From assembly GCA_938015415.1 (NCBI GenBank), contig CALLPK010000069.1:1-43708 (forward strand): a stretch of DNA of 43,708 nucleotides. The letters run 5' to 3'. Both the position numbers and the translations under genes were made by a program. This DNA is from an uncultured Saprospiraceae bacterium. GTDB taxonomy: Bacteria; Bacteroidota; Bacteroidia; Chitinophagales; Saprospiraceae. The number at the start of each line of letters is the position of its first letter. Position 1 is the first letter of the stretch. The notes below the pieces were generated by a model. It saw only the letters and a list, made by a program, of their open reading frames with translations. It was not told where the DNA came from and ran no database searches. Below, piece after piece: positions 25,662-34,522 of the stretch.

Positions 25662-26808
25662 ATCACTCACCTTCCTTATTTGCCTGATGATGGCAAGTTG
25701 GTCGGGTCAGGCAAATGGTATTGCGGTACGCGATACCCTGGATCGGTGTCAAAAACCTTGTGTAAAAAAAGAATTTTCTAAAACAATCAATAAACAATTT
25801 CCCATCACAGCCGATGGAACTGTAAAGATTAGTAACCGTTATGGAAAAGTGGAAATCAAAACGTGGGAAAACAACGAGGTAAAAGTCGAAGTGGTCATCA
25901 CCGTGGATGCCCACAGCGAAGATCGGGCAAAGGACGTTTTTGAAAGAATTACAGTAGACTTTAACAGCAGTCGTAATTTTGTGAGCGCTACCACCGAAAT
26001 CGCTTCCAAAAGTGGTTGGAGTTCCTGGTGGAGTGGGGACTCAAATGATAGTTATAAAATCAACTATGAAGTTTATATGTCTAAAACAAATCAACTGGAT
26101 TTATTCAATAAATATGGTGATAGCTATGTAGCGGCTTTGCAAGGTTCCGTCAATCTGGAAATAAAATACGGAAATATTCAGATGGAGGAAATCGACAATG
26201 ATGTTCGATTAATGCTTGGTTATGGAAATGCAAATCTGGTGGGTGCCCATAAGCTGGGAATGGAAGTAAAGTACAGCAAAGTGAAAATTGGAACCGTCAC
26301 GGATATTGATATCCTCAGCAAATACTCTACGATCACGATCGACGAAGCGCAGGACTTGCGCTCGGAAACGAAATATGATCACTATCACCTGGGCGTGGTA
26401 AAGGATTATCACAATATCGGAAAATACGACGATGTACATATCAAATTGGCTAATTCGGTACGGGCTTCGGCCAAGTACAGCGACTATACCGTCACCCATT
26501 TAAAAGACTGGGCCGACTTTGATTTGGAGTACGGCAGCGCGTCGGTAGAGATGCTGGACCGGGCGTTCACGGCCCTCGAAATTCGGGGACGTTACACCGA
26601 TTATAAAATTGAAGTGCAGGAAGGAACACACTACCAACTGGATGCCTCCTCGCGCTACGCGAACATCCGCTATCCCTCTGAATTTACCGTAGTCAAAGAA
26701 ATAAAGGATGGAAACGACCGGGAAGTAAAGGGATTTGTCGGAGATAGAAATCAGGGAAAAGTGATCAAGGCCCGCCTGGATTATGGGGGGATAAAGGTGA
26801 AGCAGTAA
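25645..26808 (+). CDS. Exported DUF4097-like beta-helix protein
   Basis: 387 residues. Signal peptide MKQTYKSLTFLICLMMASWSGQANG. The first part, KQFPITADGTVKISNRYGKVEIKTW, is the usual opening of DUF4097-like adhesin proteins, followed by many short strand repeats built around K-Y-G/S-D/N (NKYGDSYVAAL, EIKYGNIQME, EVKYSKVKIG, SAKYSDYTVT), consistent with a beta-solenoid. The gene starts 17 bp inside the anti-sigma-like gene, so translation is probably coupled. Proteins of this type often sit beside ECF sigma/anti-sigma pairs in Bacteroidota. Role unknown; a periplasmic or surface location is inferred. Confidence 0.82.
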   Translation: MKQTYKSLTFLICLMMASWSGQANGIAVRDTLDRCQKPCVKKEFSKTINKQFPITADGTVKISNRYGKVEIKTWENNEVKVEVVITVDAHSEDRAKDVFERITVDFNSSRNFVSATTEIASKSGWSSWWSGDSNDSYKINYEVYMSKTNQLDLFNKYGDSYVAALQGSVNLEIKYGNIQMEEIDNDVRLMLGYGNANLVGAHKLGMEVKYSKVKIGTVTDIDILSKYSTITIDEAQDLRSETKYDHYHLGVVKDYHNIGKYDDVHIKLANSVRASAKYSDYTVTHLKDWADFDLEYGSASVEMLDRAFTALEIRGRYTDYKIEVQEGTHYQLDASSRYANIRYPSEFTVVKEIKDGNDREVKGFVGDRNQGKVIKARLDYGGIKVKQ

Positions 26809-27054
26809 TTAGAATGAATTAATTTTTATTTTATTTATTACTATAAGTAATTTGCTGGTTGTTTTTTTGTGTAATATTGTTATGTCATTCAAAAAACACA
26901 TTGTAAAATTAATTTTTTATGAAAAATCCTAATGACACTCGAACAAATGAACAAAGAGATGTATTCTCAAGGGAATAAATCATTGGAGAAGTGAGAACGA
27001 GAGGGATTTTAGTAGCTTCCCCCGAGTAAGCAAGGACAGAATTGTAACCAGCGA

Positions 27055-27672
27055 ATGAAAAAATTTACCTTCCTAATAATTTTGATCTCTTTAGCCTTAA
27101 AATCAACTGGACAAACAGATGATGGTAAGCTTACTTATTGCTACCTGACGCCAGAGGAATTTAAACCAATTGCCCAAACATGTCTGGATTCTATTTTCTT
27201 AATCAATGCCTCAAATCCTTATCAATATAGGTTGTTACACGAAATTAGGGTTCCTGGTAATCATTTATCTAATGCTGTGATAATAGAGGACATTTTCATA
27301 AAACCCTTCCTTAATTTTCAAATTTCTGATCTCAACCTTAGCGTAAATGAGCCTCCTGAAGATATAATAAACGCTAAAGAAATAGATCTATATTTTTGTT
27401 GGCCGATGATTAATGTTAACAGCGGAAATTTGATAATTTGTATTGAACAATTTCGAGGTTTAAATCTGACGACGCATTATTTTAGCTTTACAAGGAAAAA
27501 AGGGAAATCGGTCATATCAGATTACTGGTGGTCTTTCGGCCAATTGCATAAACAGGTAGATTTCTCTAAGCCATATCCTATAATGAGCAAAGAGCAAATA
27601 GATACAAATAGAAAAAAGATGAAAGAATTCACCAAAAAATTAAAGACCCTGCCGGAGCCACCACACCAATGA
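27055..27672 (+). CDS. Exported hypothetical protein
   Basis: 205 residues, with signal peptide MKKFTFLIILISLALKSTGQ (cleavage after GQ). The mature part has no motif I recognise. It contains three Cys (YCYL, QTCLD, CIEQ), a Trp-rich stretch SDYWWSFGQLHKQ, and a lysine-rich C-terminal helix. It is more AT-rich than the neighbouring operons. It is the first of three small unrecognised genes and is preceded by 246 bp without a gene. That gap holds only a 19-codon frame (26919-26978, MKNPNDTRTNEQ...), probably chance. Confidence 0.7.
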   Translation: MKKFTFLIILISLALKSTGQTDDGKLTYCYLTPEEFKPIAQTCLDSIFLINASNPYQYRLLHEIRVPGNHLSNAVIIEDIFIKPFLNFQISDLNLSVNEPPEDIINAKEIDLYFCWPMINVNSGNLIICIEQFRGLNLTTHYFSFTRKKGKSVISDYWWSFGQLHKQVDFSKPYPIMSKEQIDTNRKKMKEFTKKLKTLPEPPHQ

Positions 27673-27705
27673 TTTTTTGAAAAATAAATATGATTAATAA
27701 AACCA

Positions 27706-28254
27706 ATGGTATTAATAATATCAATAGTAATGTCCAACGGAGACCAGGTTACCTACGAATTAAGTGAAACTTTCTACAGTCAAAAATTAAAGTTTTCGAG
27801 CCCGGAGGATGGATTGAATGAAATTATAACGTTACATACCTTGCACACGGACAGGGTTCTCGGTATAAAGGTTTTTTCAATTGGAGATTCTATAAAGTTA
27901 AGACAAACAACACCAATTCCATGGGAAAAATCCAGTAAATACAATTTTTACGAATCTCTTTCACCTTTTGAAATTGACAATTATAAGGGATTGCAATTTA
28001 TCAAAGATATAGGAAAAATTGAAATGGGATATTTATATGTTCAAGTTGATCCATTAAGTGAGTTATATAACCCGGATGATTTGGATCATGTTTTACCCAT
28101 TATTGACAACTGGTACATTTATGCCTATTCTGACACCTGGAATCCTGAAAAGCGAAGTATGATAAAAATTCAAGATATACAAGTAGCGTGGAAAGATACC
28201 TTTTCCAATGATATTCTAAAAAGAATGGAACAACTGAAGCTGATTGGTGAATAG
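27706..28254 (+). CDS. Hypothetical protein
   Basis: 182 residues from ATG at 27706 (MVLIISIVMSNGDQVTYEL), or 174 from ATG at 27730. The first eight residues are hydrophobic but too short for a signal peptide. The protein is rich in aromatic and acidic residues, with the stretch EMGYLYVQVDPLSELYNPDDLDHVLPIIDNWY and an amphipathic C-terminal helix. No family is recognised. Codon use is AT-rich like its two neighbours. The 33-bp gap to the gene before suggests co-transcription. Confidence 0.6.
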   Translation: MVLIISIVMSNGDQVTYELSETFYSQKLKFSSPEDGLNEIITLHTLHTDRVLGIKVFSIGDSIKLRQTTPIPWEKSSKYNFYESLSPFEIDNYKGLQFIKDIGKIEMGYLYVQVDPLSELYNPDDLDHVLPIIDNWYIYAYSDTWNPEKRSMIKIQDIQVAWKDTFSNDILKRMEQLKLIGE

Positions 28255-28330
28255 TTTTTAACAATAAAATTGGAAAAGGCGAAGTCTTTAAACACTGACC
28301 CACCTGCAGCATTCGCTCAATATTTATGCG

Positions 28331-28708
28331 ATGAATAAACTAATTTACACAGCGTGTTTACTTTTTTTGTTTTATTGCTCAGGATGTATTTGTGCGCTGG
28401 ATGGATTTGATCGTTATACTACGACTGTTCAACTTAATCAGGATTTTACGCTATCGCTAAGCAGCGGAAATATTACCCCGCTTGATACGATCGCTGAAAA
28501 CATAACTTACTGCATCGAGTTTGATCAGGTAAAGGGTGGAAGAAGTATATTATTTGGAATATGGACGATTCGTGAAGGAAATGGGTATACCGCTAAAAGG
28601 CTCTTGATCAACAATAAGCAACAGAAAACGCAATACAAAATATCCATCGATGATCTAAGAGCCGCCGAGCAACCCATCATGGATCTGAATAAATTGATGG
28701 TACCATAA
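28331..28708 (+). CDS. Small putative lipoprotein
   Basis: 125 residues. The N-terminus MNKLIYTACLLFLFYCSGCI is a lipoprotein signal, with Cys19 as the likely lipidated residue (box CSGC). The remainder is predicted mostly beta, with no recognised domain. It ends the AT-rich group of small unrecognised genes. A long imperfect hairpin follows downstream. Confidence 0.65.
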   Translation: MNKLIYTACLLFLFYCSGCICALDGFDRYTTTVQLNQDFTLSLSSGNITPLDTIAENITYCIEFDQVKGGRSILFGIWTIREGNGYTAKRLLINNKQQKTQYKISIDDLRAAEQPIMDLNKLMVP

Positions 28709-28745
28709 AATGTATCAGCGCGGTATTCTTCAAAAAGGGATTGCT

Positions 28746-28805
28746 GGCTGGTTATATAGTTGACACTTTTCATACGTAAGATGTTAGCCAACTGACTATC
28801 CAGCC
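28746..28805. promoter_or_regulatory. Imperfect long hairpin upstream of beta-CASP gene
   Basis: The 17-nt arms 28746-28762 and 28789-28805 (GGCTGG...AGTTG / CAACT...CCAGCC) match at 13 of 17 positions around a 26-nt loop. No T-run is present. It may be a leader or processing structure. Confidence 0.35.
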
Positions 28806-28874
28806 AATAGCCAACCGGCCCCCCAAACATTTTAATTTTTTCCGTATCTTTCCCGCCTAATCAAATTTAAAAAT

Positions 28875-30284
28875 ATGAAAATTCAGTTCTGCGGTGCAGC
28901 TCGGCAGGTGACCGGAAGTGCGCATTTACTTACCCTTGATTCGGGATATACCATATTAATGGACTGTGGTCTGTATCAGGGAAGAAGAAAAGATATGGCA
29001 AGTTTTAATGCCACTTGGTATTTTAAGCCCGCCGAGATAGATTGTATGATTCTTTCGCACGCGCATATCGACCACTGTGGGCGGATTCCCAAACTGGTCA
29101 AGGACGGTTTTTCCGGAGATATTATCTGTACGCATGCTACGCGGAGTTTGTGTGCCCTCATGTTGCTGGACAGTGCAAAAATTCAGGAGCGGGATGCGGA
29201 ATATTTTAATAAAAGACAATTAAGGAAAAGAAAAAGATCCCGCAAGCCAATGCGTAAACCGCTTTACACGAGCGATGACGTACCACAGGCGATGGGACAA
29301 TTTGTGAGCAATAGCTACGACCGCTGGTACCAAATTAATGAGGAAGTATCCGTCTTGTTTCGCGACGCCGGACACATCCTGGGAAGTGCGAGTGTTACTC
29401 TAAAGATCATGCAAGACGGCAAAGAAACTTACTTCGGATTTTCGGGAGATATCGGCCGACCCAATCGACCCATCTTACGGGATCCCAAACCGATGCCAGA
29501 ACTGGATTACCTGATCTGTGAATCTACCTACGGGGACAAAGACCACGAAGGTAAACCCGCCGAGATAGAAAAATTTCTTTCCATTATCAAAAAAACTTGC
29601 GTCGAGAAAAAAGGTAAACTGATCATTCCCGCTTTTAGTGTAGGAAGAACGCAAGAGATTGTTTACATGCTGGATCAAATGGAAACAGCCGGTAAATTGC
29701 CCAAAATTCCTGTATACGTAGATAGCCCGCTGGCGGTAAATGCGACGGCCATTTTTGGTTCACATCCAGAATGTTACGATAATGATCTGAACGAATATAT
29801 GTTGATCGACGATAATCCATTTGGTTTTAATACACTGACTTACGTAAGACAAGTGGAAGTATCCAAGTCGCTGAATGATACCAAGGATCCGGCCATCATC
29901 ATCAGTTCTTCGGGGATGATGAACGCGGGACGGGTCAGACACCATTTATTTAATAATATGGATAATCCCAAAAATACCTTGTTGATTGTGGGATACTGTT
30001 CGCCGGATACACCAGGCGGAATGTTGCGGAACGGGATTGAAAAACTGAAATTATTTGGAGAATGGAAACCCGTTTTGATGGATGTGGAAATTATGGATTC
30101 TTTCTCCGCGCACGCTGATCGGGGAGAGATTTATGATTTTATTAAAAATCAGAAAAAGAAAATCAAGAAAATATTTTTAGTACACGGAGAAATTGATCGC
30201 CAAGAAGCATTGGTAAAATATCTGGGAAAGAAAGGATTCAAATCGGTAAATATTCCCAAGCTGGCAGAAACCGTAGAGTTATAA
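28875..30284 (+). CDS. Beta-CASP metallo-beta-lactamase RNA-processing protein
   Basis: 469 residues, cytoplasmic. N-terminal MBL signature FCGAARQVTGSAHLL, then motif II HAHIDH (62-67), the zinc-binding core. The GHILGSASVTL segment holds the next conserved His, and SGDIGRP the metal-bridging Asp. Beta-CASP motifs follow: ESTYGDKDH (A), VDSPLAVNAT (B), SSSGMMNAGRVRHHL (C), then DSFSAHADR and LVHGE near the end. These define the CPSF73/RNA-specificity branch, expected to act as an endo- or exoribonuclease in RNA maturation or decay. The length is normal. A near -7 sequence TATCTTTC lies upstream. Immediately downstream are the 117-bp tandem repeats. Confidence 0.93.
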   Translation: MKIQFCGAARQVTGSAHLLTLDSGYTILMDCGLYQGRRKDMASFNATWYFKPAEIDCMILSHAHIDHCGRIPKLVKDGFSGDIICTHATRSLCALMLLDSAKIQERDAEYFNKRQLRKRKRSRKPMRKPLYTSDDVPQAMGQFVSNSYDRWYQINEEVSVLFRDAGHILGSASVTLKIMQDGKETYFGFSGDIGRPNRPILRDPKPMPELDYLICESTYGDKDHEGKPAEIEKFLSIIKKTCVEKKGKLIIPAFSVGRTQEIVYMLDQMETAGKLPKIPVYVDSPLAVNATAIFGSHPECYDNDLNEYMLIDDNPFGFNTLTYVRQVEVSKSLNDTKDPAIIISSSGMMNAGRVRHHLFNNMDNPKNTLLIVGYCSPDTPGGMLRNGIEKLKLFGEWKPVLMDVEIMDSFSAHADRGEIYDFIKNQKKKIKKIFLVHGEIDRQEALVKYLGKKGFKSVNIPKLAETVEL

Positions 30285-30310
30285 GGAATGGAAAACAAAA
30301 ATCTCCCGTT

Positions 30311-30562
30311 GAGAGGAACGTTAAATTTTCCTTCCGAATTTATGAGGGAAGAGAGCGCCCGCAGGAAGCGCGATGACTAAATAAATACGGAATTAAAGAA
30401 AATTTAAAAGAGACTCGAAACAAAAATGAGAGGAACGTTAAATTTTCCTTCCGAATTTATGCAGGAAGAGCGCGCCCGTAGGAAGCGTGATGACTAAATA
30501 AATGCGGAATTAAAGAAAATTTAAAAGAGACTCGAAACAAAAATGAGACTCGAAACAAAAAC
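30311..30562. repeat. 117-bp tandem repeat, two units plus 18-bp partial third
   Basis: Units at 30311-30427 and 30428-30544 differ at only six positions, all in the middle (unit positions 35-77). The partial copy GAGACTCGAAACAAAAAC (30545-30562) follows. Within each unit, TTAAATTTTC (11-20) pairs perfectly with GAAAATTTAA (88-97), and CCGAATTTAT pairs with ATAAATnCGG, so each copy can fold into a hairpin of about 87 nt with a GC-rich tip. Nothing else occupies 30285-30570. Confidence 0.9.
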
Positions 30563-30570
30563 ACAAAGAA

Positions 30571-30607
30571 ATCCCGGATTTTATCTTCAGATAAATTCCG
30601 GGATTTT
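30571..30607. terminator. Bidirectional rho-independent terminator
   Basis: ATCCCGGA-ATTTT-ATC / GATAAA-TTCCGGGAT forms a hairpin at 30571-30603, followed by a T-rich tail on the plus strand; on the minus strand the tail is TTTCTTTG. It separates the beta-CASP/repeat transcript from the convergent HNH-AP2 gene. Confidence 0.75.
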
Positions 30608-30635
30608 TATTTTTAGTACTTTTTATACTTTAGCA

Positions 30636-31175
30636 CTATTTCTTTCTGATAAGATTTAGTTTTCCGGAATCGCCGAACAGTTCGCGCGACCGTTTATTGT
30701 AAGCCATGGCCGCTTCCTCGGCGGTAGCGTAAACACCAATATGAGTGGTTTGTTGGTCGATAGAAATCACCGCCCGAAATTTTCCGTTTTCTTCGTAAAC
30801 ACCGGTATAACCAGTCTTACTGGTGGTTTTACGAGTTCGGCTGGCGGTAGCGCGGGAGCGCCATTCTAAATTTTCTAAACGGCAATCCAGCTTGTTGCCA
30901 TTTTTCGCTCCGACCAGATTGTGAAGCTTATTCTTGTGTTTTCCAAGAAATTTCTCGCCGACAAGTCGGTGGAGGTAGATCGTTTCCGTTTTGTACGTTT
31001 TGTTTTTCTTGTTAGAAGTAACTTTTTGAAAAACGGCACAGCCGCTGGAATGACGACGGAGATTTTCGATGAAGTTCATCTTTTTTAATCTTGGCTCTTT
31101 GGAAAGTGCCTTGAGTACTTTTTCGTCTAATAAAACGTTTTCATCTGAATTTTTTAAGGGAATCTTCTTGACCAT
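30636..31175 (-). CDS. HNH-AP2 protein with degenerate HNH motif
   Basis: 179 residues. The middle part (about 66-108) aligns with the HNH_3-type homing-endonuclease fold: YLHRLVGEKFLG, then LVGAKNGNKLDCRLENLEW. At the place where the family normally has Asn-His (NHKDGNKLNNRLENLEW) this protein has Gly89-Ala90, and the later Asn is Cys98. The nuclease is therefore probably inactive. The C-terminus (121-168) is an AP2 DNA-binding domain (TGYTGVYEENGKFRAVI ... HIGVYATAEEAAMAYN). Active relatives are homing endonucleases; an inactive one may have been kept as a DNA-binding regulator. The upstream leader carries a GGCCTGTT inverted repeat. No IS or intron surrounds it. Confidence 0.85.
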   Translation of the reverse strand: MVKKIPLKNSDENVLLDEKVLKALSKEPRLKKMNFIENLRRHSSGCAVFQKVTSNKKNKTYKTETIYLHRLVGEKFLGKHKNKLHNLVGAKNGNKLDCRLENLEWRSRATASRTRKTTSKTGYTGVYEENGKFRAVISIDQQTTHIGVYATAEEAAMAYNKRSRELFGDSGKLNLIRKK

Positions 31176-31190
31176 AAGTGTTGTTTTTAA

Positions 31191-31252
31191 GGCCTGTTTT
31201 TTTTACCTGATATTAGAATAACAGGCCATTTGGTTAATTTCCCCTAAAGATA
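31191..31252 (-). promoter_or_regulatory. Inverted repeat and -7-like element of HNH-AP2 gene
   Basis: GGCCTGTT (31191-31198) and AACAGGCC (31220-31227) are perfect 8-bp complements 16 bp upstream of the start codon. On the minus strand TATCTTTA (complement of 31245-31252) is one base from TAnnTTTG. The inverted repeat would lie in the 5' leader, as an autoregulatory operator or a leader hairpin. The rest of 31253-31463 shows no gene. Confidence 0.4.
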
Positions 31253-31463
31253 AAAAAAATAACAATACTTGTGGGGGTAATCACTTTTTTTTTAAATCAG
31301 TGCTACTATATTATTAGTGTACAATCTCAAAATTCAAAGATTCAACGTGAAATTAGTATTTGGATTCCTTAGAGCGTATAACTCAAAATTTGTCAAATCT
31401 CATCAACTGGCGTTTATCAGACGCTTCGCCCGTTAATAAGTGTTAATTTAATATAAATACCCT

Positions 31464-31471
31464 TAATTTTG
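31464..31471 (+). promoter_or_regulatory. Putative -7 element (TAnnTTTG) of lipoprotein gene
   Basis: TAATTTTG matches the Bacteroidota -7 consensus and lies 50 bp before the ATG at 31521. No TTG is seen at the usual -33 distance. Confidence 0.4.
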
Positions 31472-31520
31472 GATACTATTGCAACTCGTAAAGCAGTTTC
31501 AACTGGCGAAATTAAAAACA

Positions 31521-33083
31521 ATGAAAATAAATATACTTTTTGTTCTGACCTTGATCGTTGGTACGTTTTTTATATCCGGATGTCAAAAACTGGATAAACT
31601 AGACGATCTGGACGCAAGCGGTATTGACGCTGAATATGCCATTCCGTTATTCTCCACCGAATTTGCCATGGGAGAAGTACTGGATAATTTTGACGAAAAT
31701 TCCAGTGTGTCTTATGGTGAAAATGGTCAGGCGATCCTGCGATATTTTGGTGATTTTACAGCGAGTGGGAGTGAAGATATTTTTGCGGTACTTAGTATTA
31801 TTGACAATATTCCCATTCCGCTAATGGATACCGTCTCTGCACTGCCGTTTGTGGCACCTAATGGGGTGACTCTGGATTATGCGATTTTAAAAACGGGTGG
31901 TTTTCGCTACGGATTTACCTCTGAACACGAAGAAGACATTACGGTGACCGTTGCTATTCCTTCATTGACTAAAGACGGCGAAATTTTTTCTCATACCCTT
32001 AACACCTCTTCCTATAGCGGGACGCTACCCGTTGCAGGAGCGTTATTAACGCCTCTGGATTTAGCGGGATTTACCCTCAATGTACCAGAAGATTCCATCT
32101 ACGTAGAATATAGTGCTTTCCGCGAAACAAGTGGATTCTCAGACACCCTCTCAGGATTTTTTGTGATTTTTAATGACGTTACGGCCTCTTTTGTTCAGGG
32201 ATATCTGGGCAATCAGGTTCTAGAGTTTGATCGGGATACCATCGAAATAGATTTCTTTGAAAACTGGACAGAAGGAACGCTGCGCTTTGAAGATCCGACG
32301 ATTAATTTTGCGGTTAAAAACTCTTTTGGCTTTCCTGTGCGTTCTTCGATCAATGTGTTGAACGTTATTTCGGTCAACGATGAAATATTTCCACTGTCGA
32401 GTCCTTTTATTGAGGCAGGAATTGATTTTGCCTACCCATTATCCAATGAAATTGGAACGGTCAAGGAAACTAATTTTTCTTTTAATAACGAAAATTCAAA
32501 TCTGGCAGATCTGCTGGAAGCGGTACCCAAAGCGGTAGATTATGATATTGATGGAATAACCAATCCGGATGGGAATACCGCCATCCGTGGCTTTTTGACC
32601 GATTCCAGTTTCCTGTCTGTTCAGGTCGAAGTTGTATTGCCTGTTTTTGGAGCGGTGTCCAATTATAATGTATTCGATACAATCAAAGTAGAACGCTTTG
32701 ATTTTGATGTGGATTTTGAAGAATATGGTGAAATAGATTACGCAGAATTTAAATTATTTTCTGAAAATAACATTCCCCTAAATATTGATTTGCAATTATT
32801 TTTTGCGGACGAAAACGAACGAATTATTGATTCTCTTTTTACCGATATAACTCCGGTAGTTGTAGCGGCCACCGTAGATGCTGATGGAAATACGATAGAG
32901 CAAACAACTGAAGAGGCTTTTGCCAGAGTAACCGAAGACCGTTTTGAAAAGATCAAAGAAGCACGCAATCTATTTTTACGCGCTCGTTTTTCTACGCCCG
33001 AGACTGGAATGCGTTCCGTTCGAATTACGGCGGATCAAAACGTAAAAATCGGCATGGGACTAAAAGTAGGAGTGACTCGTTAG
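31521..33083 (+). CDS. Large hypothetical lipoprotein
   Basis: 520 residues from ATG at 31521. An upstream in-frame extension of 14 codons (from 31479) is unlikely because it would bury the signal. MKINILFVLTLIVGTFFISGC is a lipoprotein signal with Cys21 lipidated. The mature protein is acidic and beta-rich, without recognised catalytic motifs. It has repeated strand segments such as DTIEIDFFENWTEGTLRFEDP, and ends in RITADQNVKIGMGLKVGVTR. The next gene encodes a DUF5723-like barrel, and lipoprotein/barrel pairs of this kind are common in Bacteroidota, so a joint outer-membrane role is plausible. The family name is not known to me. Confidence 0.8.
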   Translation: MKINILFVLTLIVGTFFISGCQKLDKLDDLDASGIDAEYAIPLFSTEFAMGEVLDNFDENSSVSYGENGQAILRYFGDFTASGSEDIFAVLSIIDNIPIPLMDTVSALPFVAPNGVTLDYAILKTGGFRYGFTSEHEEDITVTVAIPSLTKDGEIFSHTLNTSSYSGTLPVAGALLTPLDLAGFTLNVPEDSIYVEYSAFRETSGFSDTLSGFFVIFNDVTASFVQGYLGNQVLEFDRDTIEIDFFENWTEGTLRFEDPTINFAVKNSFGFPVRSSINVLNVISVNDEIFPLSSPFIEAGIDFAYPLSNEIGTVKETNFSFNNENSNLADLLEAVPKAVDYDIDGITNPDGNTAIRGFLTDSSFLSVQVEVVLPVFGAVSNYNVFDTIKVERFDFDVDFEEYGEIDYAEFKLFSENNIPLNIDLQLFFADENERIIDSLFTDITPVVVAATVDADGNTIEQTTEEAFARVTEDRFEKIKEARNLFLRARFSTPETGMRSVRITADQNVKIGMGLKVGVTR

Positions 33084-33202
33084 AATAGGAATTAGAATTA
33101 TAATGGTCAACCTGGATATCTGGAATATTACTAAACAAAAAACAGGAGTTTCATCCAACAAATTCCTATTCCCATTCTCTCTTACATTAACCAGGAAATA
33201 AC

Positions 33203-34522
33203 ATGAAAAAATACTTATTACTAACGATATATCTATTGCTATCGATTTTTAGTAGCACGGCGCAGGACGAACTATCCCTGCATTTTATACCTGATAACCT
33301 TGCCGCTTCCCGGACCAATCCGTCTTTACTTCCTGAAAGTAATCTGGTGATCGGATTACCAAATGTAGGATTTAATTTGTATCACAGTAGTGGAAATTTT
33401 AATGACATCTTTCGGGATAATCCCAATGGAGGTCTGGACGTTGATTTTGGCAACTGGATTGCGCAGCTCAGCCCGGAAAACGAATTAGCTACTAATCTGG
33501 AAATAGAAACGGTAGGATTTTTTTTACGGAAAGGAAAAATAGGCATCCAATTAAATCACGAAGTTAGGTACCACAGTTCTTTTCTTTATCCAGACACTTA
33601 TGTCAAATTGGTTGGGGAAGGAAATGCACAATATATTGGTGAAAAAGTCAACATTGGCCCCGATTTACAACAAGATATCTACCACTCAATCGCCCTGGGA
33701 TTGTCCTATCAGCTAAACAATAAGATAAATTTATCGGTACGGCCTAAAATTCTTTTGGGGATTGGAAATACCATGACCACCAAAAAAGAAGCGTTTATTG
33801 AAACCTCCGACGAATATTATCAAACCACCATCACGACCGACTATCAATTAAATAGTACGGGTATCTTACAGTATAATGTGGATGGATTTAATTTTGATTT
33901 TGAATCACTCAGTAATGGCTTTTCATCCAACACCGGATTTGCGCTTGACCTGGGCGTACAATTCAAACCCATCGAAAAACTAACCGTCAATTTAAGCTGG
34001 ATTGACGGTCTGGCAAAAATAAACTGGAAAGACAATGCCCGGATTTATGAAAGTAAAGGCACCAAACTTTACGAAGGCGTAAAAATAGATTTTTCGGATA
34101 TCTTACAAGGGGACAGCCTCAACCTGACCAACGCAACCGATACCCTCAATTTTGACAATCTCTTTAATTTTACTTCAGAGGATGGAGAATATTCCAGCGA
34201 TCTTCCCTCCCGTATTTACCTCAGTGCTGCTTTTCAGCTAACGGATAAATATTCTTTGCACGGATTATTTTACAACGAAAATTTTCGGGACAACAACCGA
34301 CAAGCTTATTCGCTCGGCGTCCAGGCACAGTTACATAAAATGATCAATATTGGCGTTAACTACGCCTACCGCTTCGACTCTGCCACCAACATCGGATTGA
34401 ATACGACCTTCAAAGTGGGCCCGGTACAACTATTCGCCGCCACTGATAATATTATACATGTCTTCCAGCCTTTTGCCGCCGATAATGTCAACGGTAGAGT
34501 AGGGCTAAATCTGGTCTTTTAA
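33203..34522 (+). CDS. DUF5723-like outer-membrane beta-barrel protein
   Basis: 439 residues. Signal peptide MKKYLLLTIYLLLSIFSSTAQ. The mature start LSLHFIPDNLAASRTNPSLLPE is typical of the DUF5723/PorV-like barrel family (proline-asparagine segment after FIPD). Then come many amphipathic strands, and a C-terminus NGRVGLNLVF ending in an aromatic residue as outer-membrane barrels do. It follows the lipoprotein gene by 119 bp and is likely co-transcribed. No substrate can be assigned. Confidence 0.82.
   Translation: MKKYLLLTIYLLLSIFSSTAQDELSLHFIPDNLAASRTNPSLLPESNLVIGLPNVGFNLYHSSGNFNDIFRDNPNGGLDVDFGNWIAQLSPENELATNLEIETVGFFLRKGKIGIQLNHEVRYHSSFLYPDTYVKLVGEGNAQYIGEKVNIGPDLQQDIYHSIALGLSYQLNNKINLSVRPKILLGIGNTMTTKKEAFIETSDEYYQTTITTDYQLNSTGILQYNVDGFNFDFESLSNGFSSNTGFALDLGVQFKPIEKLTVNLSWIDGLAKINWKDNARIYESKGTKLYEGVKIDFSDILQGDSLNLTNATDTLNFDNLFNFTSEDGEYSSDLPSRIYLSAAFQLTDKYSLHGLFYNENFRDNNRQAYSLGVQAQLHKMINIGVNYAYRFDSATNIGLNTTFKVGPVQLFAATDNIIHVFQPFAADNVNGRVGLNLVF

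Noticed and set aside
26919-26978. 19-codon frame (MKNPNDTRTNEQ...)
   Set aside because: Too short, no coupling to a neighbour and no recognisable signal; listed only as a remark in the neighbouring gene.
30311-30562. CRISPR array
   Set aside because: Only two long, adjacent, nearly identical units with no unique spacers; no cas genes.
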